Shown here in pieces: positions 25,442 to 34,696 of a stretch of 64,000 nt of DNA. Each line of letters opens with the position of its first letter. The first letter of the stretch is position 1. The stretch comes from Bacteroidales bacterium (GTDB lineage Bacteria > Bacteroidota > Bacteroidia > Bacteroidales > UBA1556). The stretch lies in assembly GCA_023146135.1 (NCBI GenBank), contig JAGLCR010000003.1:1-64000 (forward strand), in the 5' to 3' direction. A model generated the notes under the pieces. The model worked only from the letters and a program-made list of their open reading frames with translations. It had not been told where the DNA came from and made no database searches. The translations under genes were made by a program, and so were the position numbers.

Positions 25442-27583
25442 ATGGAAACAAAAGATCAATCTAAAAATGTAGATCAAAATATTGATGTACAAGATTCTAC
25501 CACTGCTACAGAAGCAGGTACTAAGTCAACTGAAACAAGTGAAAAGCTTGATATTACGGTAGAAGTAAAAGCCGAAGAAATAAAAAAGGACGATGTAGTA
25601 ATCGAAGAAACTCCCATTAGCGAAATCGCTTCTGTTGAAGAACAGAAAAAAGAAGTAGAGAGCGAGAATGAAGTAAAAGAGGTAATTAGCGATGAAACCA
25701 TTAAGGAAACTCCTGCGGAAGTAAATGATGAAAGTACAGCATCTTCAGAGGAAGATGCTACTGATAAAAAATCATCAGAAGAAAAAATAGTCCCAGATAG
25801 TGAAAAGAATGTTGTTGAGGATTATTCAGAAATGGGTATGGAAAACCTTGTAAGCAGACTAGTGGAATTGGTAAATGAAACTGATGATATACTATCTGTT
25901 AAAGACAAAGTAGCTACTATTAAGGTTAATTATATTCGAAGAATAAAAGAACATAAGCAAGAGATTTTCGATAAGTTTATCAAAGATGGTGGTGTTGAAG
26001 AGGAATATAAAAGTATAGAACTAGCCTTTGAAAATAGTTATAAAGAGGCATTCAAAATATATAAAGATAAACGTGGTGTTTTACTAAAAAAATTGGAAGC
26101 TGAAAAAGAAATCAATTTAGAGAAGAAAGAAAGTCTTCTTGAAAAACTACGTATCATGATTAAGTCTGAAGAATCATTAAAAAAGACTTATGATGAATTT
26201 AAAATACTACAAGTGCAATGGCGCGAAATTGGCATGATTCCTCAAGGAAAAGTAAAAAACCTTTGGGAAAATTATCATTTCCTTGTGGATCAGTTTTTTG
26301 ATAAAGTAAAGATTAGTCACGAATTACGAGATTTAGATTCACGTAAAAATCTTGAAAGAAAGATTGAGTTATCAGAAAAGGTTGAAGAGTTATTATTGGA
26401 GAAATCAATTAATAAATCCTTTACTAAGCTACAGGAGCTACATGATAAATGGCGTGAAATTGGCTCAGTACCAATGGAAAAGAAAGACGAAATTTGGGAG
26501 CGTTTTAAGGCCGCAACTGATAAAATAAATCAGCGTCGCCACGATTATTATGAAAAATTACATGAAGACCAAAATAATAATCTAATACTCAAAACTGCTC
26601 TTTGTGAAAAAATGGATGAGCTTGTTGGTATAGAACGTGCCAGCATTAAAGAATGGAATTCATCAACTGATAGTATCAATGCATTGTTTGCTGAATGGAA
26701 AACACTAGGCCCAACGCCTAAAAAACATAATGATGAGATTTGGTCACGTTTTAAAACAAGCATGAACCAATTTTTTGAAAATAGAAAAAATTACTTTAAG
26801 ACAATCTCTGACGAACAAATGAATAACTATAATTTGAAGTTAGATATTTGTCGTCAAGCAGAAGCTGCCAAGGAAAGTACTGATTGGAAAGACACTTCTA
26901 ATGAGCTTATCAAGCTACAAAAACAATGGAAAGAAATAGGAGGTGTACCGCGAAAGTATTCTGATAAAATTTGGAAGCGTTTCCGCAGTGCTTGCGATCA
27001 TTTTTTTGAAGCTAAATCAGAATATTTCAAAAACATTGGTGATGTAGAGGAAGGTAATCTTAAGCTTAAAAAAGAACTTATTGAAAAAATTAAGTCTTAT
27101 AAGTTTGGAGAAGTAAAAGAGGAAAACCTCAATGTTATTAAGAGTTTTCAAAAGAAATGGAGTGATATAGGAAGAGTTCCATTTAAAGAATTAAATAGAA
27201 TACAAAAGGAATTTCGCAAGCATATTGATAAGTGTTTGGACGATTTGAATATTGATAATTTCGAATTTCAGAATATGAATTTGAAATCGAAGATTGAAGG
27301 AATGAAGAATAAGGGTGATGCTAAAAAAACCATTCTTCGTGAGATGAATTTCTTGAAAACAAAGATCGATAAGATCAAAGCTGATGTGATTCTTTGGGAA
27401 ACTAATATGGGTTTCTTTGCAAATTCAAAAAATGCAGATTTATTAAAGCAGGAATTCGAAAAGAAAATAAATCGTGCTAAGAAAGAAATGGATACTTTCA
27501 AAGCTAAGATTCGTCAAATGGATAAGATGAAGCGAGGTCTAGACGAACCTGTTAAGGAAGAAAAGCCTACAGAAGAAGCTTAG
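25442..27583 (+). CDS. DUF349 repeat protein with acidic N-terminus
   Basis: This is a 713-residue, probably cytoplasmic protein with no signal peptide. Residues 1-130 are low-complexity, rich in Glu, Thr, Ser and Lys. Five DUF349 units follow, each about 75 residues with a W[RK]EIG.VP....D.IW.RF core: VQWREIGMIPQ, DKWREIGSVPM, AEWKTLGPTPK, KQWKEIGGVPR and KKWSDIGRVPF. The C-terminal 120 residues are a Lys-rich coiled coil. DUF349 proteins are helical-bundle proteins of unknown biochemical role; the family is near universal in Bacteroidota. It is monocistronic with its own terminator. Confidence 0.9.
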   Translation: METKDQSKNVDQNIDVQDSTTATEAGTKSTETSEKLDITVEVKAEEIKKDDVVIEETPISEIASVEEQKKEVESENEVKEVISDETIKETPAEVNDESTASSEEDATDKKSSEEKIVPDSEKNVVEDYSEMGMENLVSRLVELVNETDDILSVKDKVATIKVNYIRRIKEHKQEIFDKFIKDGGVEEEYKSIELAFENSYKEAFKIYKDKRGVLLKKLEAEKEINLEKKESLLEKLRIMIKSEESLKKTYDEFKILQVQWREIGMIPQGKVKNLWENYHFLVDQFFDKVKISHELRDLDSRKNLERKIELSEKVEELLLEKSINKSFTKLQELHDKWREIGSVPMEKKDEIWERFKAATDKINQRRHDYYEKLHEDQNNNLILKTALCEKMDELVGIERASIKEWNSSTDSINALFAEWKTLGPTPKKHNDEIWSRFKTSMNQFFENRKNYFKTISDEQMNNYNLKLDICRQAEAAKESTDWKDTSNELIKLQKQWKEIGGVPRKYSDKIWKRFRSACDHFFEAKSEYFKNIGDVEEGNLKLKKELIEKIKSYKFGEVKEENLNVIKSFQKKWSDIGRVPFKELNRIQKEFRKHIDKCLDDLNIDNFEFQNMNLKSKIEGMKNKGDAKKTILREMNFLKTKIDKIKADVILWETNMGFFANSKNADLLKQEFEKKINRAKKEMDTFKAKIRQMDKMKRGLDEPVKEEKPTEEA

Positions 27584-27605
27584 AAATTTCTTTAATAATA
27601 TACTG

Positions 27606-27640
27606 AAAAGGAGTGTTGTTTACAATGCTCCTTTTTTTTT
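27606..27640 (+). terminator. rho-independent terminator of the DUF349 gene
   Basis: AAAAGGAG pairs with CTCCTTTT, extended by a wobble-rich inner stem around TTTA, and is followed by ten T in total. Confidence 0.85.
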
Positions 27641-27698
27641 GTTACAGCACGAAACTATTTGCTAGCAGTGCCATATCTCAAGACATTATTACATTGTA

Positions 27699-28382
27699 TT
27701 AGATTTCTTCTTCATAATCAACTTCCACTTTCTTTCCTTCTTCATCCTCCTCCACTTCCCAATAGGGGTCTTCATCTGAGAGCTCGTCTTCTTCAGACCA
27801 ATAGTGTTCCTCTTTTTGTAAACCAATGTTTCGATATTTCCATGCAAACAAAAAACCAGTAATACTACCCATTATATGCGACTCGAAGGAAATATTCTTA
27901 TTTGGAAAAAATTCAGGAAAGAACCCCCAAACCATACCGCCATAAAGAAATATTACTAGCATTGAGAAAGATAGCAATCGCATATTTTTACGTAATACAG
28001 CACTAAATAAATGGAAACTAGCTAAAGCATAAACTAGACCACTCGCACCAATATGCCAACTATCACGAGCGACCAGCCAAACATAAAGCCCTGTAAGAAT
28101 AGTTAAATAAAAGAGCAATCGAAGTGCAAACTCTCGATAATATAAAAATAAGGCTGACCCTAATAATAAAAGAGGTAAACTGTTACTTATCAAATGATTA
28201 AAGTCGCCATGAACAAATATAGTAGTAAGAACTCCTTGTAATCCATTCAAGTGTCGTGGAAAAATGCCTAAATAATGAAAATCTACATGAAAGAAATAAT
28301 GAATAATTTGGATTATCCACATGATCAAAACCAAAAGAAATGGTATTATCATACTTATAATCAGCTCTTTCTTTTCTTTCAC
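27699..28382 (-). CDS. rhomboid-family intramembrane serine protease
   Basis: This 227-residue membrane protein has about six helices. HGDFNHLISNSLPL is the conserved His-x3-His/Asn segment of helix 2. HIGASGLVYAL (Ser114) is the catalytic GxSG in helix 4, and SHIMGSITGFLFA gives the second catalytic residue His169 in helix 6. Rhomboids cut single-pass membrane proteins inside the bilayer. The cytoplasmic C-terminal tail after residue 185 is strongly acidic (SEEDELSDEDPYWEVEEDEEG), which is unusual. It is the last gene of DUF6913-dapA-M14-rhomboid, six bases after the peptidase gene. Its substrate is unknown. Confidence 0.9.
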   Translation of the reverse strand: MKEKKELIISMIIPFLLVLIMWIIQIIHYFFHVDFHYLGIFPRHLNGLQGVLTTIFVHGDFNHLISNSLPLLLLGSALFLYYREFALRLLFYLTILTGLYVWLVARDSWHIGASGLVYALASFHLFSAVLRKNMRLLSFSMLVIFLYGGMVWGFFPEFFPNKNISFESHIMGSITGFLFAWKYRNIGLQKEEHYWSEEDELSDEDPYWEVEEDEEGKKVEVDYEEEI

Positions 28383-28388
28383 AATGTG

Positions 28389-30080
28389 CTATTGAATAAT
28401 TATTTTTTGAATAGAATACTGTCCATCTACATCTTCAAGTTTCATTAAGTATATTCCTGTAGCATAATTAGAAACATCAAAATGATACTCCTTAGTATTT
28501 CTAAGTGTAATACTTTCAAATACTTTGCCTTGAATCGTTAATAAACTTATACTCGATATTTCTTTGTTAGAAGTAATATGTATTATTGATGTCGCAGGAT
28601 TTGGAAAAACCTCAAACAATATCACCTCGGGTTTTTGTATAGATATATAGCTTGGAACTAGAGCCACATCCAAGTCCGTAACCTGCCCTATATCAATTCG
28701 AACTGAGTCAATTGTTTTAGTATGATAATTGGGAGCTGAATAACTAATTGAATAGTAGGATGAATCTAAAAATCGGTAATAGTCACCCTGAGGCATACTA
28801 CTAAAAACATGCGACTCATCCATATCATGCATATTAATAAAAACCTTTGCTTTGATGGGTAATCCGGTAACTGAGTCAGTGCAAACACCATGAAGCCCAA
28901 ATCGAGCTTCTTGCATATAGTTTAGCATTGCTGATCTATTTGCAGTCCAATAATAAGGTAAGGTACTAGCATTAACGAGTTTTTGATTTGATATTTCTAA
29001 AGTAAACTCACGGCAATGGTGAAAATAATTCATATAATCCTGCCTACCACCAAAAATTGGATACCATTGATACCCATTAATCACTCCACTGCCATTTGCT
29101 CCATAAGGTCCAAGAAAATACCCATTACTAGAGTTTGCTTGCGCAGTATCGGCATATTCGTGACAAACATAATTCCACCAAGAGTCATCAGCTGTAAGCT
29201 TTGCCCACGTGTCCCATGGATAATTAGCAACCTCAGCTCCTCCATGAAAATTTGCAGACATATTGAATCCAAAGCTATCAGCAAAGTTCATAAATATAAT
29301 AGTTTCAGGTTGCCACGTTTTACCATCGGGATGTTGACCATCCTCCGGGTCGGGGTAGTTTCTGTTAAGATCTACAAAATTACCATTATACCGTTTTGCC
29401 ATAGATAAGCTCGTATTTCCTGCATAATATGCTCCATCAGGATTCCCCAAGGGGTTTATCCAAATCTCCACATTATTCATTATGCTATCAACAATTGCAT
29501 CCTGGCCATAATTTGTCAATAGGTAATTAGCCAATCGCAGCATCAATACATATCCCGTCAGCTCATCGCCATGCATGGATGAGGTGTATAAAAACCGGGC
29601 TTCCTTTTCATGCGAATGAACATTATCACCCATCTGCAAAGCAAGAATTTTTCTTCCACTTGGAAGCGTACCTAAAATATGGTATTTACAAATATGTGGA
29701 TAATCAATCGCTAGCTTTTGCATTAGACTATCATACTGATAATAGGTTGGGTATGTATTCCACGATTGCACAAAACTATTTAGATTAGGAGCCATAGTAG
29801 GACTTAGCTTTGCAGTTTGAATTTGATAAGCGATACCTAATTTAAGAAACTCATTGAAGGACTCTTTGTTAGCATAAGCATATACTTTTTCCTGATCGAC
29901 CTTATCTATACTTACCATCTTTGTTAAAAACTCCATGTCCATCTGATTAGGAGTATTAAAACTAAAATAAACTTCCCCTCTTTGTGAAATAATCGACATA
30001 GCTTGTTTGTAATGCGTGTTCTGCCCTACAACATTAGAAGTCCATATAAGTAGAATGAGATAAAACCAAATTAATTTCAT
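28389..30080 (-). CDS. T9SS-secreted M14 zinc carboxypeptidase
   Basis: This 563-residue protein is exported by Sec and then the type IX system. Residues 1-20 are the signal peptide. The M14 domain spans about 105-400. Zinc ligands are His170 and Glu173 (SMHGDELTG) and His279 (NFHGGAEVANYP). Substrate-binding Asn-Arg is in DLNRNYPDP (Arg240), and the catalytic Glu362 is in REFTLEISN. A CnaB-like carboxypeptidase regulatory domain (about 395-475) follows. The end, from FPNPATSIIHI to the C-terminus, is a type A T9SS sorting domain, so the enzyme is released or attached at the cell surface. It lies six bases after dapA and six before the rhomboid gene. Confidence 0.93.
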   Translation of the reverse strand: MKLIWFYLILLIWTSNVVGQNTHYKQAMSIISQRGEVYFSFNTPNQMDMEFLTKMVSIDKVDQEKVYAYANKESFNEFLKLGIAYQIQTAKLSPTMAPNLNSFVQSWNTYPTYYQYDSLMQKLAIDYPHICKYHILGTLPSGRKILALQMGDNVHSHEKEARFLYTSSMHGDELTGYVLMLRLANYLLTNYGQDAIVDSIMNNVEIWINPLGNPDGAYYAGNTSLSMAKRYNGNFVDLNRNYPDPEDGQHPDGKTWQPETIIFMNFADSFGFNMSANFHGGAEVANYPWDTWAKLTADDSWWNYVCHEYADTAQANSSNGYFLGPYGANGSGVINGYQWYPIFGGRQDYMNYFHHCREFTLEISNQKLVNASTLPYYWTANRSAMLNYMQEARFGLHGVCTDSVTGLPIKAKVFINMHDMDESHVFSSMPQGDYYRFLDSSYYSISYSAPNYHTKTIDSVRIDIGQVTDLDVALVPSYISIQKPEVILFEVFPNPATSIIHITSNKEISSISLLTIQGKVFESITLRNTKEYHFDVSNYATGIYLMKLEDVDGQYSIQKIIIQ

Positions 30081-30086
30081 AATAAT

Positions 30087-30980
30087 TTATTCTAGGCCTG
30101 ATTCAATTGCATATTTCTTTAATTCTAAATTTAGTGCACGATTAACTTTTACCATTGGCAAACGCAAGGTATTTTTTACAATTCCAAGATGATCCAATAG
30201 GGCTTTAATACCAGCAGGATTGCCATCAGAAAATATAGCGTTAATAACATCCAGCATTTGATAATGATGTGCCATGGCAATATATCGATCATTATCGCTT
30301 AGCATCACTGCCACCATTTCGGACATAGACTTGGGGAATGCATTGGCGATAACAGAAATAACACCATCAGCACCTACTGCTAAAGAAGGTAGAGTAAGTG
30401 CATCATCACCAGAGAATACACTAAAGCCAGCTGGTCTATTTTTTATAATTTCCATTACCTGCATTAAATCGCCTGATGCCTCTTTTACTGCAATGATATT
30501 TTCAAAATCGTTGGCTAGTTTAATACATGTTTCAGCTGAAATATTTGAGGATGTTCGTCCTGGAACATTATATATTATAATCGGTAATTCTGTGGCCATT
30601 GCAATTTGTTTGAAATGCTCATAAATACCACGCTGATTAGGCTTACTATAATAAGGTGCAACCGAAAGAATACCATCAATACCTTCAAAATCAAAATCTC
30701 TAAGCTCTTGAACTAACTCACGAGTATTATTACTACCCATGCCAACAACGATGGGAAGTCTTTGATCCACCACATCAACTATTGCTTGTAAAACAGCTGC
30801 TCGTTCATCTCTGTTCAAAGTAGCAGTTTCGGCCGTTGTTCCCAAAGCCACAATAAAGTTTACACCTCCATCTATTACATGATTAACCAACTGACTTAAA
30901 GAACTAAAATCAACCTGACCACTTGCATGAAATGGAGTTACTAAGGCCACTCCTGTACCATAAATTTCTTTTGACGACAT
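30087..30980 (-). CDS. dapA: 4-hydroxy-tetrahydrodipicolinate synthase
   Basis: This 297-residue TIM-barrel class I aldolase condenses pyruvate with aspartate semialdehyde in lysine and diaminopimelate synthesis, in the cytoplasm. GTTAETATL binds the substrate carboxylate. YNVPGRTSSN carries Tyr137 and Arg142, and IIAVKEASGD the Schiff-base Lys166. The full family length is present. It starts two bases after the DUF6913 gene and is followed closely by a peptidase gene, so lysine/peptidoglycan precursor synthesis is here coupled in transcription to an exported protease and a rhomboid. Confidence 0.95.
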   Translation of the reverse strand: MSSKEIYGTGVALVTPFHASGQVDFSSLSQLVNHVIDGGVNFIVALGTTAETATLNRDERAAVLQAIVDVVDQRLPIVVGMGSNNTRELVQELRDFDFEGIDGILSVAPYYSKPNQRGIYEHFKQIAMATELPIIIYNVPGRTSSNISAETCIKLANDFENIIAVKEASGDLMQVMEIIKNRPAGFSVFSGDDALTLPSLAVGADGVISVIANAFPKSMSEMVAVMLSDNDRYIAMAHHYQMLDVINAIFSDGNPAGIKALLDHLGIVKNTLRLPMVKVNRALNLELKKYAIESGLE

Positions 30981-30982
30981 AA

Positions 30983-31531
30983 TTATTTCTTATTAAATAT
31001 TTCTAAATAATGTAATAGCTCCTTAATAAATAGACTTACTTTATTTTTTTCTATTCCCTCAAGCATAAAATCATAAATACCCTTATTATCCTCATTATAA
31101 AGTCCAATTTTGAATTTAGCATGCGACAATGTTATCAGGTATCTTAAACTATCATTTAATGACAAATCAAGGTTTATAAGAATATCAAATGGATAGGCAA
31201 TAAATTCATCCACAAAAGGACCCTGTGGTTTTTTATACCAATTCAATTCCTTGAGTGTAATTATATCATAGTTGAGTTTAAGAGGCATATAATGAGGCTT
31301 CTCCTTATGCAAAGCTAAGCCAATAGATTTAACCATCTTGCCTTGTGCATTTAGATGACGAATAAGTCCTGCAGCCCTATTATAATCATTTTCAGAAGAT
31401 CCGTCGTAAACCACGGCAATACTATTAGCTTGATCCAAATTAAATATCTGAATCTGTCGAACTAGTTTACGTTCTTCCTTTTTAAGGGCTCTATTCAAGA
31501 AAAATAGCCTGACTTTCGTTATTAAACTCAT
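30983..31531 (-). CDS. DUF6913-like conserved protein
   Basis: This 182-residue soluble protein has a basic N-terminus (KVRLFFLNRALKKEERKLVRQ) that may sit on the membrane face. An alpha/beta core follows: SIAVVYDGSSENDYNRAAGLIRHL, KMVKSIGLALHKEKP and FDILINLDLSLNDSLRYLITLS. It fits the family named DUF6913, often found next to dapA in Bacteroidota. Function unknown. The core layout suggests a nucleotide- or sugar-binding Rossmann-like fold, but no catalytic motif is seen. First gene of the dapA operon. Confidence 0.7.
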   Translation of the reverse strand: MSLITKVRLFFLNRALKKEERKLVRQIQIFNLDQANSIAVVYDGSSENDYNRAAGLIRHLNAQGKMVKSIGLALHKEKPHYMPLKLNYDIITLKELNWYKKPQGPFVDEFIAYPFDILINLDLSLNDSLRYLITLSHAKFKIGLYNEDNKGIYDFMLEGIEKNKVSLFIKELLHYLEIFNKK

Positions 31532-31705
31532 TAATAAATGCTTGACCGTTTTATTAAAAAATGTTGAGTAAAAGTAGTAAAAAATGTATCGTATCTATAA
31601 AGTAAATCACTTTATATGCTGTGAATTTTAACTATTCTATTTTAGACTCCTAAAAGTTGTGTTAAAATGAATACACATAAAAATGCCAACACTTTAATAA
31701 AATAA

Positions 31706-31713
31706 TATCTTTG
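31706..31713 (+). promoter_or_regulatory. -7 promoter element of the permease gene
   Basis: TATCTTTG lies 16 bases before the TTG start at 31730; the short leader is common in this phylum. Confidence 0.45.
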
Positions 31714-31729
31714 CTTGAAATAAGCCAAT

Positions 31730-32947
31730 TTGAATTTTGAACTCTACATATCGAAAAAAATCCTATCCAAGGACAAGAGTAATTTCTCACGCCCTGTAAT
31801 TCGCCTTGCAATACTGAGTATAGCATTAGGGCTTAGTGTTATGATTCTCTCAGTTAGTATTGTTACTGGCTTCCAAAAAAATGTAAGAGAAAAGGTATCA
31901 GGTTTTGATGCTCATATTCAAGTAACTGGCTTTAGCAATAATGAATCCTTTGAAACCACCTCTATTAATCGCGATCAAGATTTAATTAAAAGTATAGAGG
32001 TAATAAGCGGAGTAAAAAACATTCAAGCCTACGCTCAAAAGGGAGGAATTCTTAAGGCAAACTCTACCATTCAAGGGGTAGTAATGAAAGGTGTAGGCTC
32101 AGATTATGATTGGACTAATGTAAAACATTGGTTAAAGAGTGGCATCACTCCATTGTATAATGACAGCCTAAAGTCAAAAGAGATTATTATTTCACAGAAT
32201 ATTGCAAATAAACTGAATGTAAATACCGGTGATGCCGTAATAATGTATTTTATTCAAGACCCACCTAGAGTGCGTAAGTTTATTGTATCAGGCATATATC
32301 ATAGTGGTTTGGAAGAGTTTGATTCAAAATATATTATAGGTGACATTCAACAAATTCAAAAACTTAATAAATGGACTGAAAATCAGATTGCTGGATTCGA
32401 AATTATTATCAATGATTACGAAGACATGGAGCAAATTACTGCTCAAGTAAATGAGGCAATATCTTACGATTTAATTGCTAAAAACATACGTCAGCGTTAT
32501 CCATTTATCATGGATTGGCTTAATTTACTGGATACAAATGTCTATTTTATATTAGGATTAATGGTTTTGATTTCAGGCATTACCATGATGGGAACCATAC
32601 TAATTCTTATTTTAGAAAAAACCAATATGATTGGGACATTAAAAGCATTGGGTTCCACGAATAAAAGTATTCGCAAAATATTTGTATTCAATGCACTTTA
32701 TTTAATTGGCAGAGGACTAATTATGGGAAATATTATAGGAATAGGACTTGCAGCTATTCAATATTATTTTGAAATAATTCCTTTAGATCCTGACACCTAT
32801 TACATGGATACTATCCCTATTCATTTAAATATTGCTTATATTCTTGTGTTAAATTTTGGAACTATACTCATTACTTCGTTAATGATGCTTTGGCCATCAC
32901 ATATAATAAGTACGATTAGTCCAATTAAGGCGTTAAGATTTGATTAA
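31730..32947 (+). CDS. LolC/LolE-type ABC transporter permease (FtsX family)
   Basis: This 405-residue inner-membrane protein starts at a TTG. One N-terminal helix (RLAILSIALGLSVMILSVSIVTGF) is followed by a periplasmic domain of about 220 residues with a MacB_PCD-like core (GVMKGVGSDYDW, IIISQNIANKLNVNTGD). Three C-terminal helices (YFILGLMVLISGITMMGTIL and later) form the FtsX domain. This 1+3 layout is that of LolC/E, which moves lipoproteins from the inner membrane to the LolA chaperone. No ATPase gene is adjacent, so a partner would be encoded elsewhere. Confidence 0.87.
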   Translation: MNFELYISKKILSKDKSNFSRPVIRLAILSIALGLSVMILSVSIVTGFQKNVREKVSGFDAHIQVTGFSNNESFETTSINRDQDLIKSIEVISGVKNIQAYAQKGGILKANSTIQGVVMKGVGSDYDWTNVKHWLKSGITPLYNDSLKSKEIIISQNIANKLNVNTGDAVIMYFIQDPPRVRKFIVSGIYHSGLEEFDSKYIIGDIQQIQKLNKWTENQIAGFEIIINDYEDMEQITAQVNEAISYDLIAKNIRQRYPFIMDWLNLLDTNVYFILGLMVLISGITMMGTILILILEKTNMIGTLKALGSTNKSIRKIFVFNALYLIGRGLIMGNIIGIGLAAIQYYFEIIPLDPDTYYMDTIPIHLNIAYILVLNFGTILITSLMMLWPSHIISTISPIKALRFD

Positions 32948-33011
32948 CAATTAAATACATGCATTATAAATCTGTCATTTTTCATCATTAGGATTTGAAC
33001 GTTTTAATATA

Positions 33012-33019
33012 TACCTTTG
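33012..33019 (+). promoter_or_regulatory. -7 promoter element of the T9SS cargo gene
   Basis: TACCTTTG lies 39 bases before the ATG at 33059. A TTTG at 32994 is only 14 bases upstream, shorter than the usual spacing. Confidence 0.4.
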
Positions 33020-33058
33020 TGAGGTTAAATAATTTATGTTTTACTAAAAAAATTTATT

Positions 33059-33985
33059 ATGAAAAAAGTTTTACTTTCAACATTATTAATAGTTTTTACG
33101 GCTGCTTTTATTCAGGCACAAGTAATTATTGATGAGGATTTTGACTCGTACACATCTGGAGACAAAATGGCACAATCAGCATCTGCTCCATGGACAACAT
33201 GGTCAAATGCACCAGGTGGAGCAGAAGACGGCACCATAATGGACAAATATGCAGCTAGTGGCTCAAATTCGCTTTTTATTGCAAATGGCAATGATTTAGT
33301 GTTATTATTGGGAGATTCAACTGGTGGCTTTTATGAATTAAGTATGAAGCTCTATACTCCATCTGATAGCTGCACATATTTTAATGTATTACATAAATTT
33401 GATGGTGGAAGCTCAATTTGGGCTGCTGATTTCTATGGTTTACGTGATAGTACTTTCCGTTTTTTACTTCAAGGAAACGATACTGCACAAGCTTCTTATA
33501 ACCCAAATATGTGGCATGATTTTAAGCTTGAAATAAATATGGATAATGATATGGCTCGTTTATCAATGGACGGAAATATGATGTTTGAATGGCCTTGGAC
33601 TATGACTTCAGGAGATGCTACAATGGGACCAAATCAACTTGGTGGTGCAAATTTCTATGGTTATGACGTGTATAGTGATGGATTGGTAGGTACTTTTATT
33701 GATGACTTAAAGCTAGAAAAATTGTCAACAGTATCATTCAAACAAGCTACCAATGAAGTTAGTTTGAATATCTACCCTAATCCAACAAACAAGGAAATTA
33801 ATATCCAATCTAGTGAGCAAATGAAAAGTGTTCGTATATATAACGTAGCTGGTTCAGAAGTTATGAATTTCACACCTCTTTCTGATATATTAAATGTAAA
33901 TATTAGTGATTTATCTAATGGTTTATATTATATGTCAATTAATTATGGTGATAAAGTTGTCGTGAGAAAAATTGTAAAGAAATAA
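33059..33985 (+). CDS. T9SS-secreted protein with a concanavalin-like domain
   Basis: This 308-residue protein has a signal peptide (KKVLLSTLLIVFTAAFIQAQ). Residues about 25-220 form a beta-rich domain with IDEDFDSYTSGDKM at the start and WHDFKLEINMDNDMARLSMDG in the middle, a pattern of LamG/concanavalin-like jelly-roll domains. From IYPNPTNKEINIQS to the C-terminus is a type A T9SS sorting domain. No catalytic motif is apparent; glycan or protein binding at the cell surface is the likely role. It is a single gene with its own promoter and terminator. Confidence 0.87.
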   Translation: MKKVLLSTLLIVFTAAFIQAQVIIDEDFDSYTSGDKMAQSASAPWTTWSNAPGGAEDGTIMDKYAASGSNSLFIANGNDLVLLLGDSTGGFYELSMKLYTPSDSCTYFNVLHKFDGGSSIWAADFYGLRDSTFRFLLQGNDTAQASYNPNMWHDFKLEINMDNDMARLSMDGNMMFEWPWTMTSGDATMGPNQLGGANFYGYDVYSDGLVGTFIDDLKLEKLSTVSFKQATNEVSLNIYPNPTNKEINIQSSEQMKSVRIYNVAGSEVMNFTPLSDILNVNISDLSNGLYYMSINYGDKVVVRKIVKK

Positions 33986-34006
33986 TTTAGTAATATAAAA
34001 CAACAA

Positions 34007-34040
34007 AATGGCTACTTCAAACGAAGTGGCCATTTTTTTT
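34007..34040 (+). terminator. rho-independent terminator of the T9SS cargo gene
   Basis: AATGGCTACTTC (34007-34018) pairs with GAAGTGGCCATT (34023-34034) around AAAC, followed by T. An A-run on the left is too short for a strong reverse terminator. Confidence 0.85.
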
Positions 34041-34041
34041 T

Positions 34042-34521
34042 CTATTTTTTTCGCATTACAAACTTATCTAGCTCCACATGCCCTACTTTTGAATTATAGC
34101 CTATGCGTTGGATAATAATTTTATCCTTAATAAAAGTAAGTTTCAATAATACACATACCCTATCCTTTTTTCCTTCATTCATTGGGCAGGTCCATTTTGT
34201 CTGTGTATCAATTATCTGTTTGAAATCTATTTTCTTTATTTTACCTTTCAAACTATTCTTGATACTCAAAACACAAGGTGTCCCCATAGTATCCACAATA
34301 ATTTGAATCATAATTTCGCCCTTTGCTTTCTTCAAAATAGCTTTATCTATTCCTTGTATGATCTCTTTTAATAATGTTCTAGCTTGTTTTTCAGCATATA
34401 TCTGTTTTCCTTCAAGGGCAAACTGACTAGTGTTGCAACCTTCATAATGAGTAGGGTAAATATATTGAGCACTAAGGACTGTGCTTAGTAATAATAATGC
34501 AATTAAGAATAAATGATTCAT
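34042..34521 (-). CDS. small exported protein with a TonB-C-like core
   Basis: This is a 159-residue protein. The frame is open for 17 more codons, but the Met at 34521 opens a signal peptide (NHLFLIALLLLSTVLSAQ) and a -7 element lies at 34574-34581. The mature part has EGCNTSQFALEGKQIYAEK at the start and IMIQIIVDTMGTPCVLSIKNSLKGK...WTCPMNEGKKDRVCVLLKLTFI later. The strand-turn-strand followed by W.P...GK...V.L...F resembles the C-terminal domain of TonB-like proteins, though no TonB box or membrane anchor is present. Function unknown. Confidence 0.65.
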   Translation of the reverse strand: MNHLFLIALLLLSTVLSAQYIYPTHYEGCNTSQFALEGKQIYAEKQARTLLKEIIQGIDKAILKKAKGEIMIQIIVDTMGTPCVLSIKNSLKGKIKKIDFKQIIDTQTKWTCPMNEGKKDRVCVLLKLTFIKDKIIIQRIGYNSKVGHVELDKFVMRKK

Positions 34522-34573
34522 ATAGTAATATTTAGCATAATTAAAATTGAATTTATCTTGAAATAATATCAAA

Positions 34574-34581
34574 CAAATTTA
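34574..34581 (-). promoter_or_regulatory. -7 promoter element of the TonB-C-like gene
   Basis: The minus strand reads TAAATTTG, with TTTG 22 bases further upstream (34604-34607), 53 bases before the start codon. Confidence 0.45.
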
Positions 34582-34665
34582 GCAATTAGGTCGAAAGAAA
34601 ATACAAAAATTTGATACTATTCCATACTATTCTAATATCTCATTCCCCCTTTCAAGGAAACAGCT

Positions 34666-34673
34666 TACCTTTG
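34666..34673 (+). promoter_or_regulatory. -7 promoter element of the helicase operon
   Basis: TACCTTTG lies 23 bases before the GTG start at 34697. Confidence 0.45.
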
Positions 34674-34696
34674 CCGCCAAATCAAAATCAAATATT

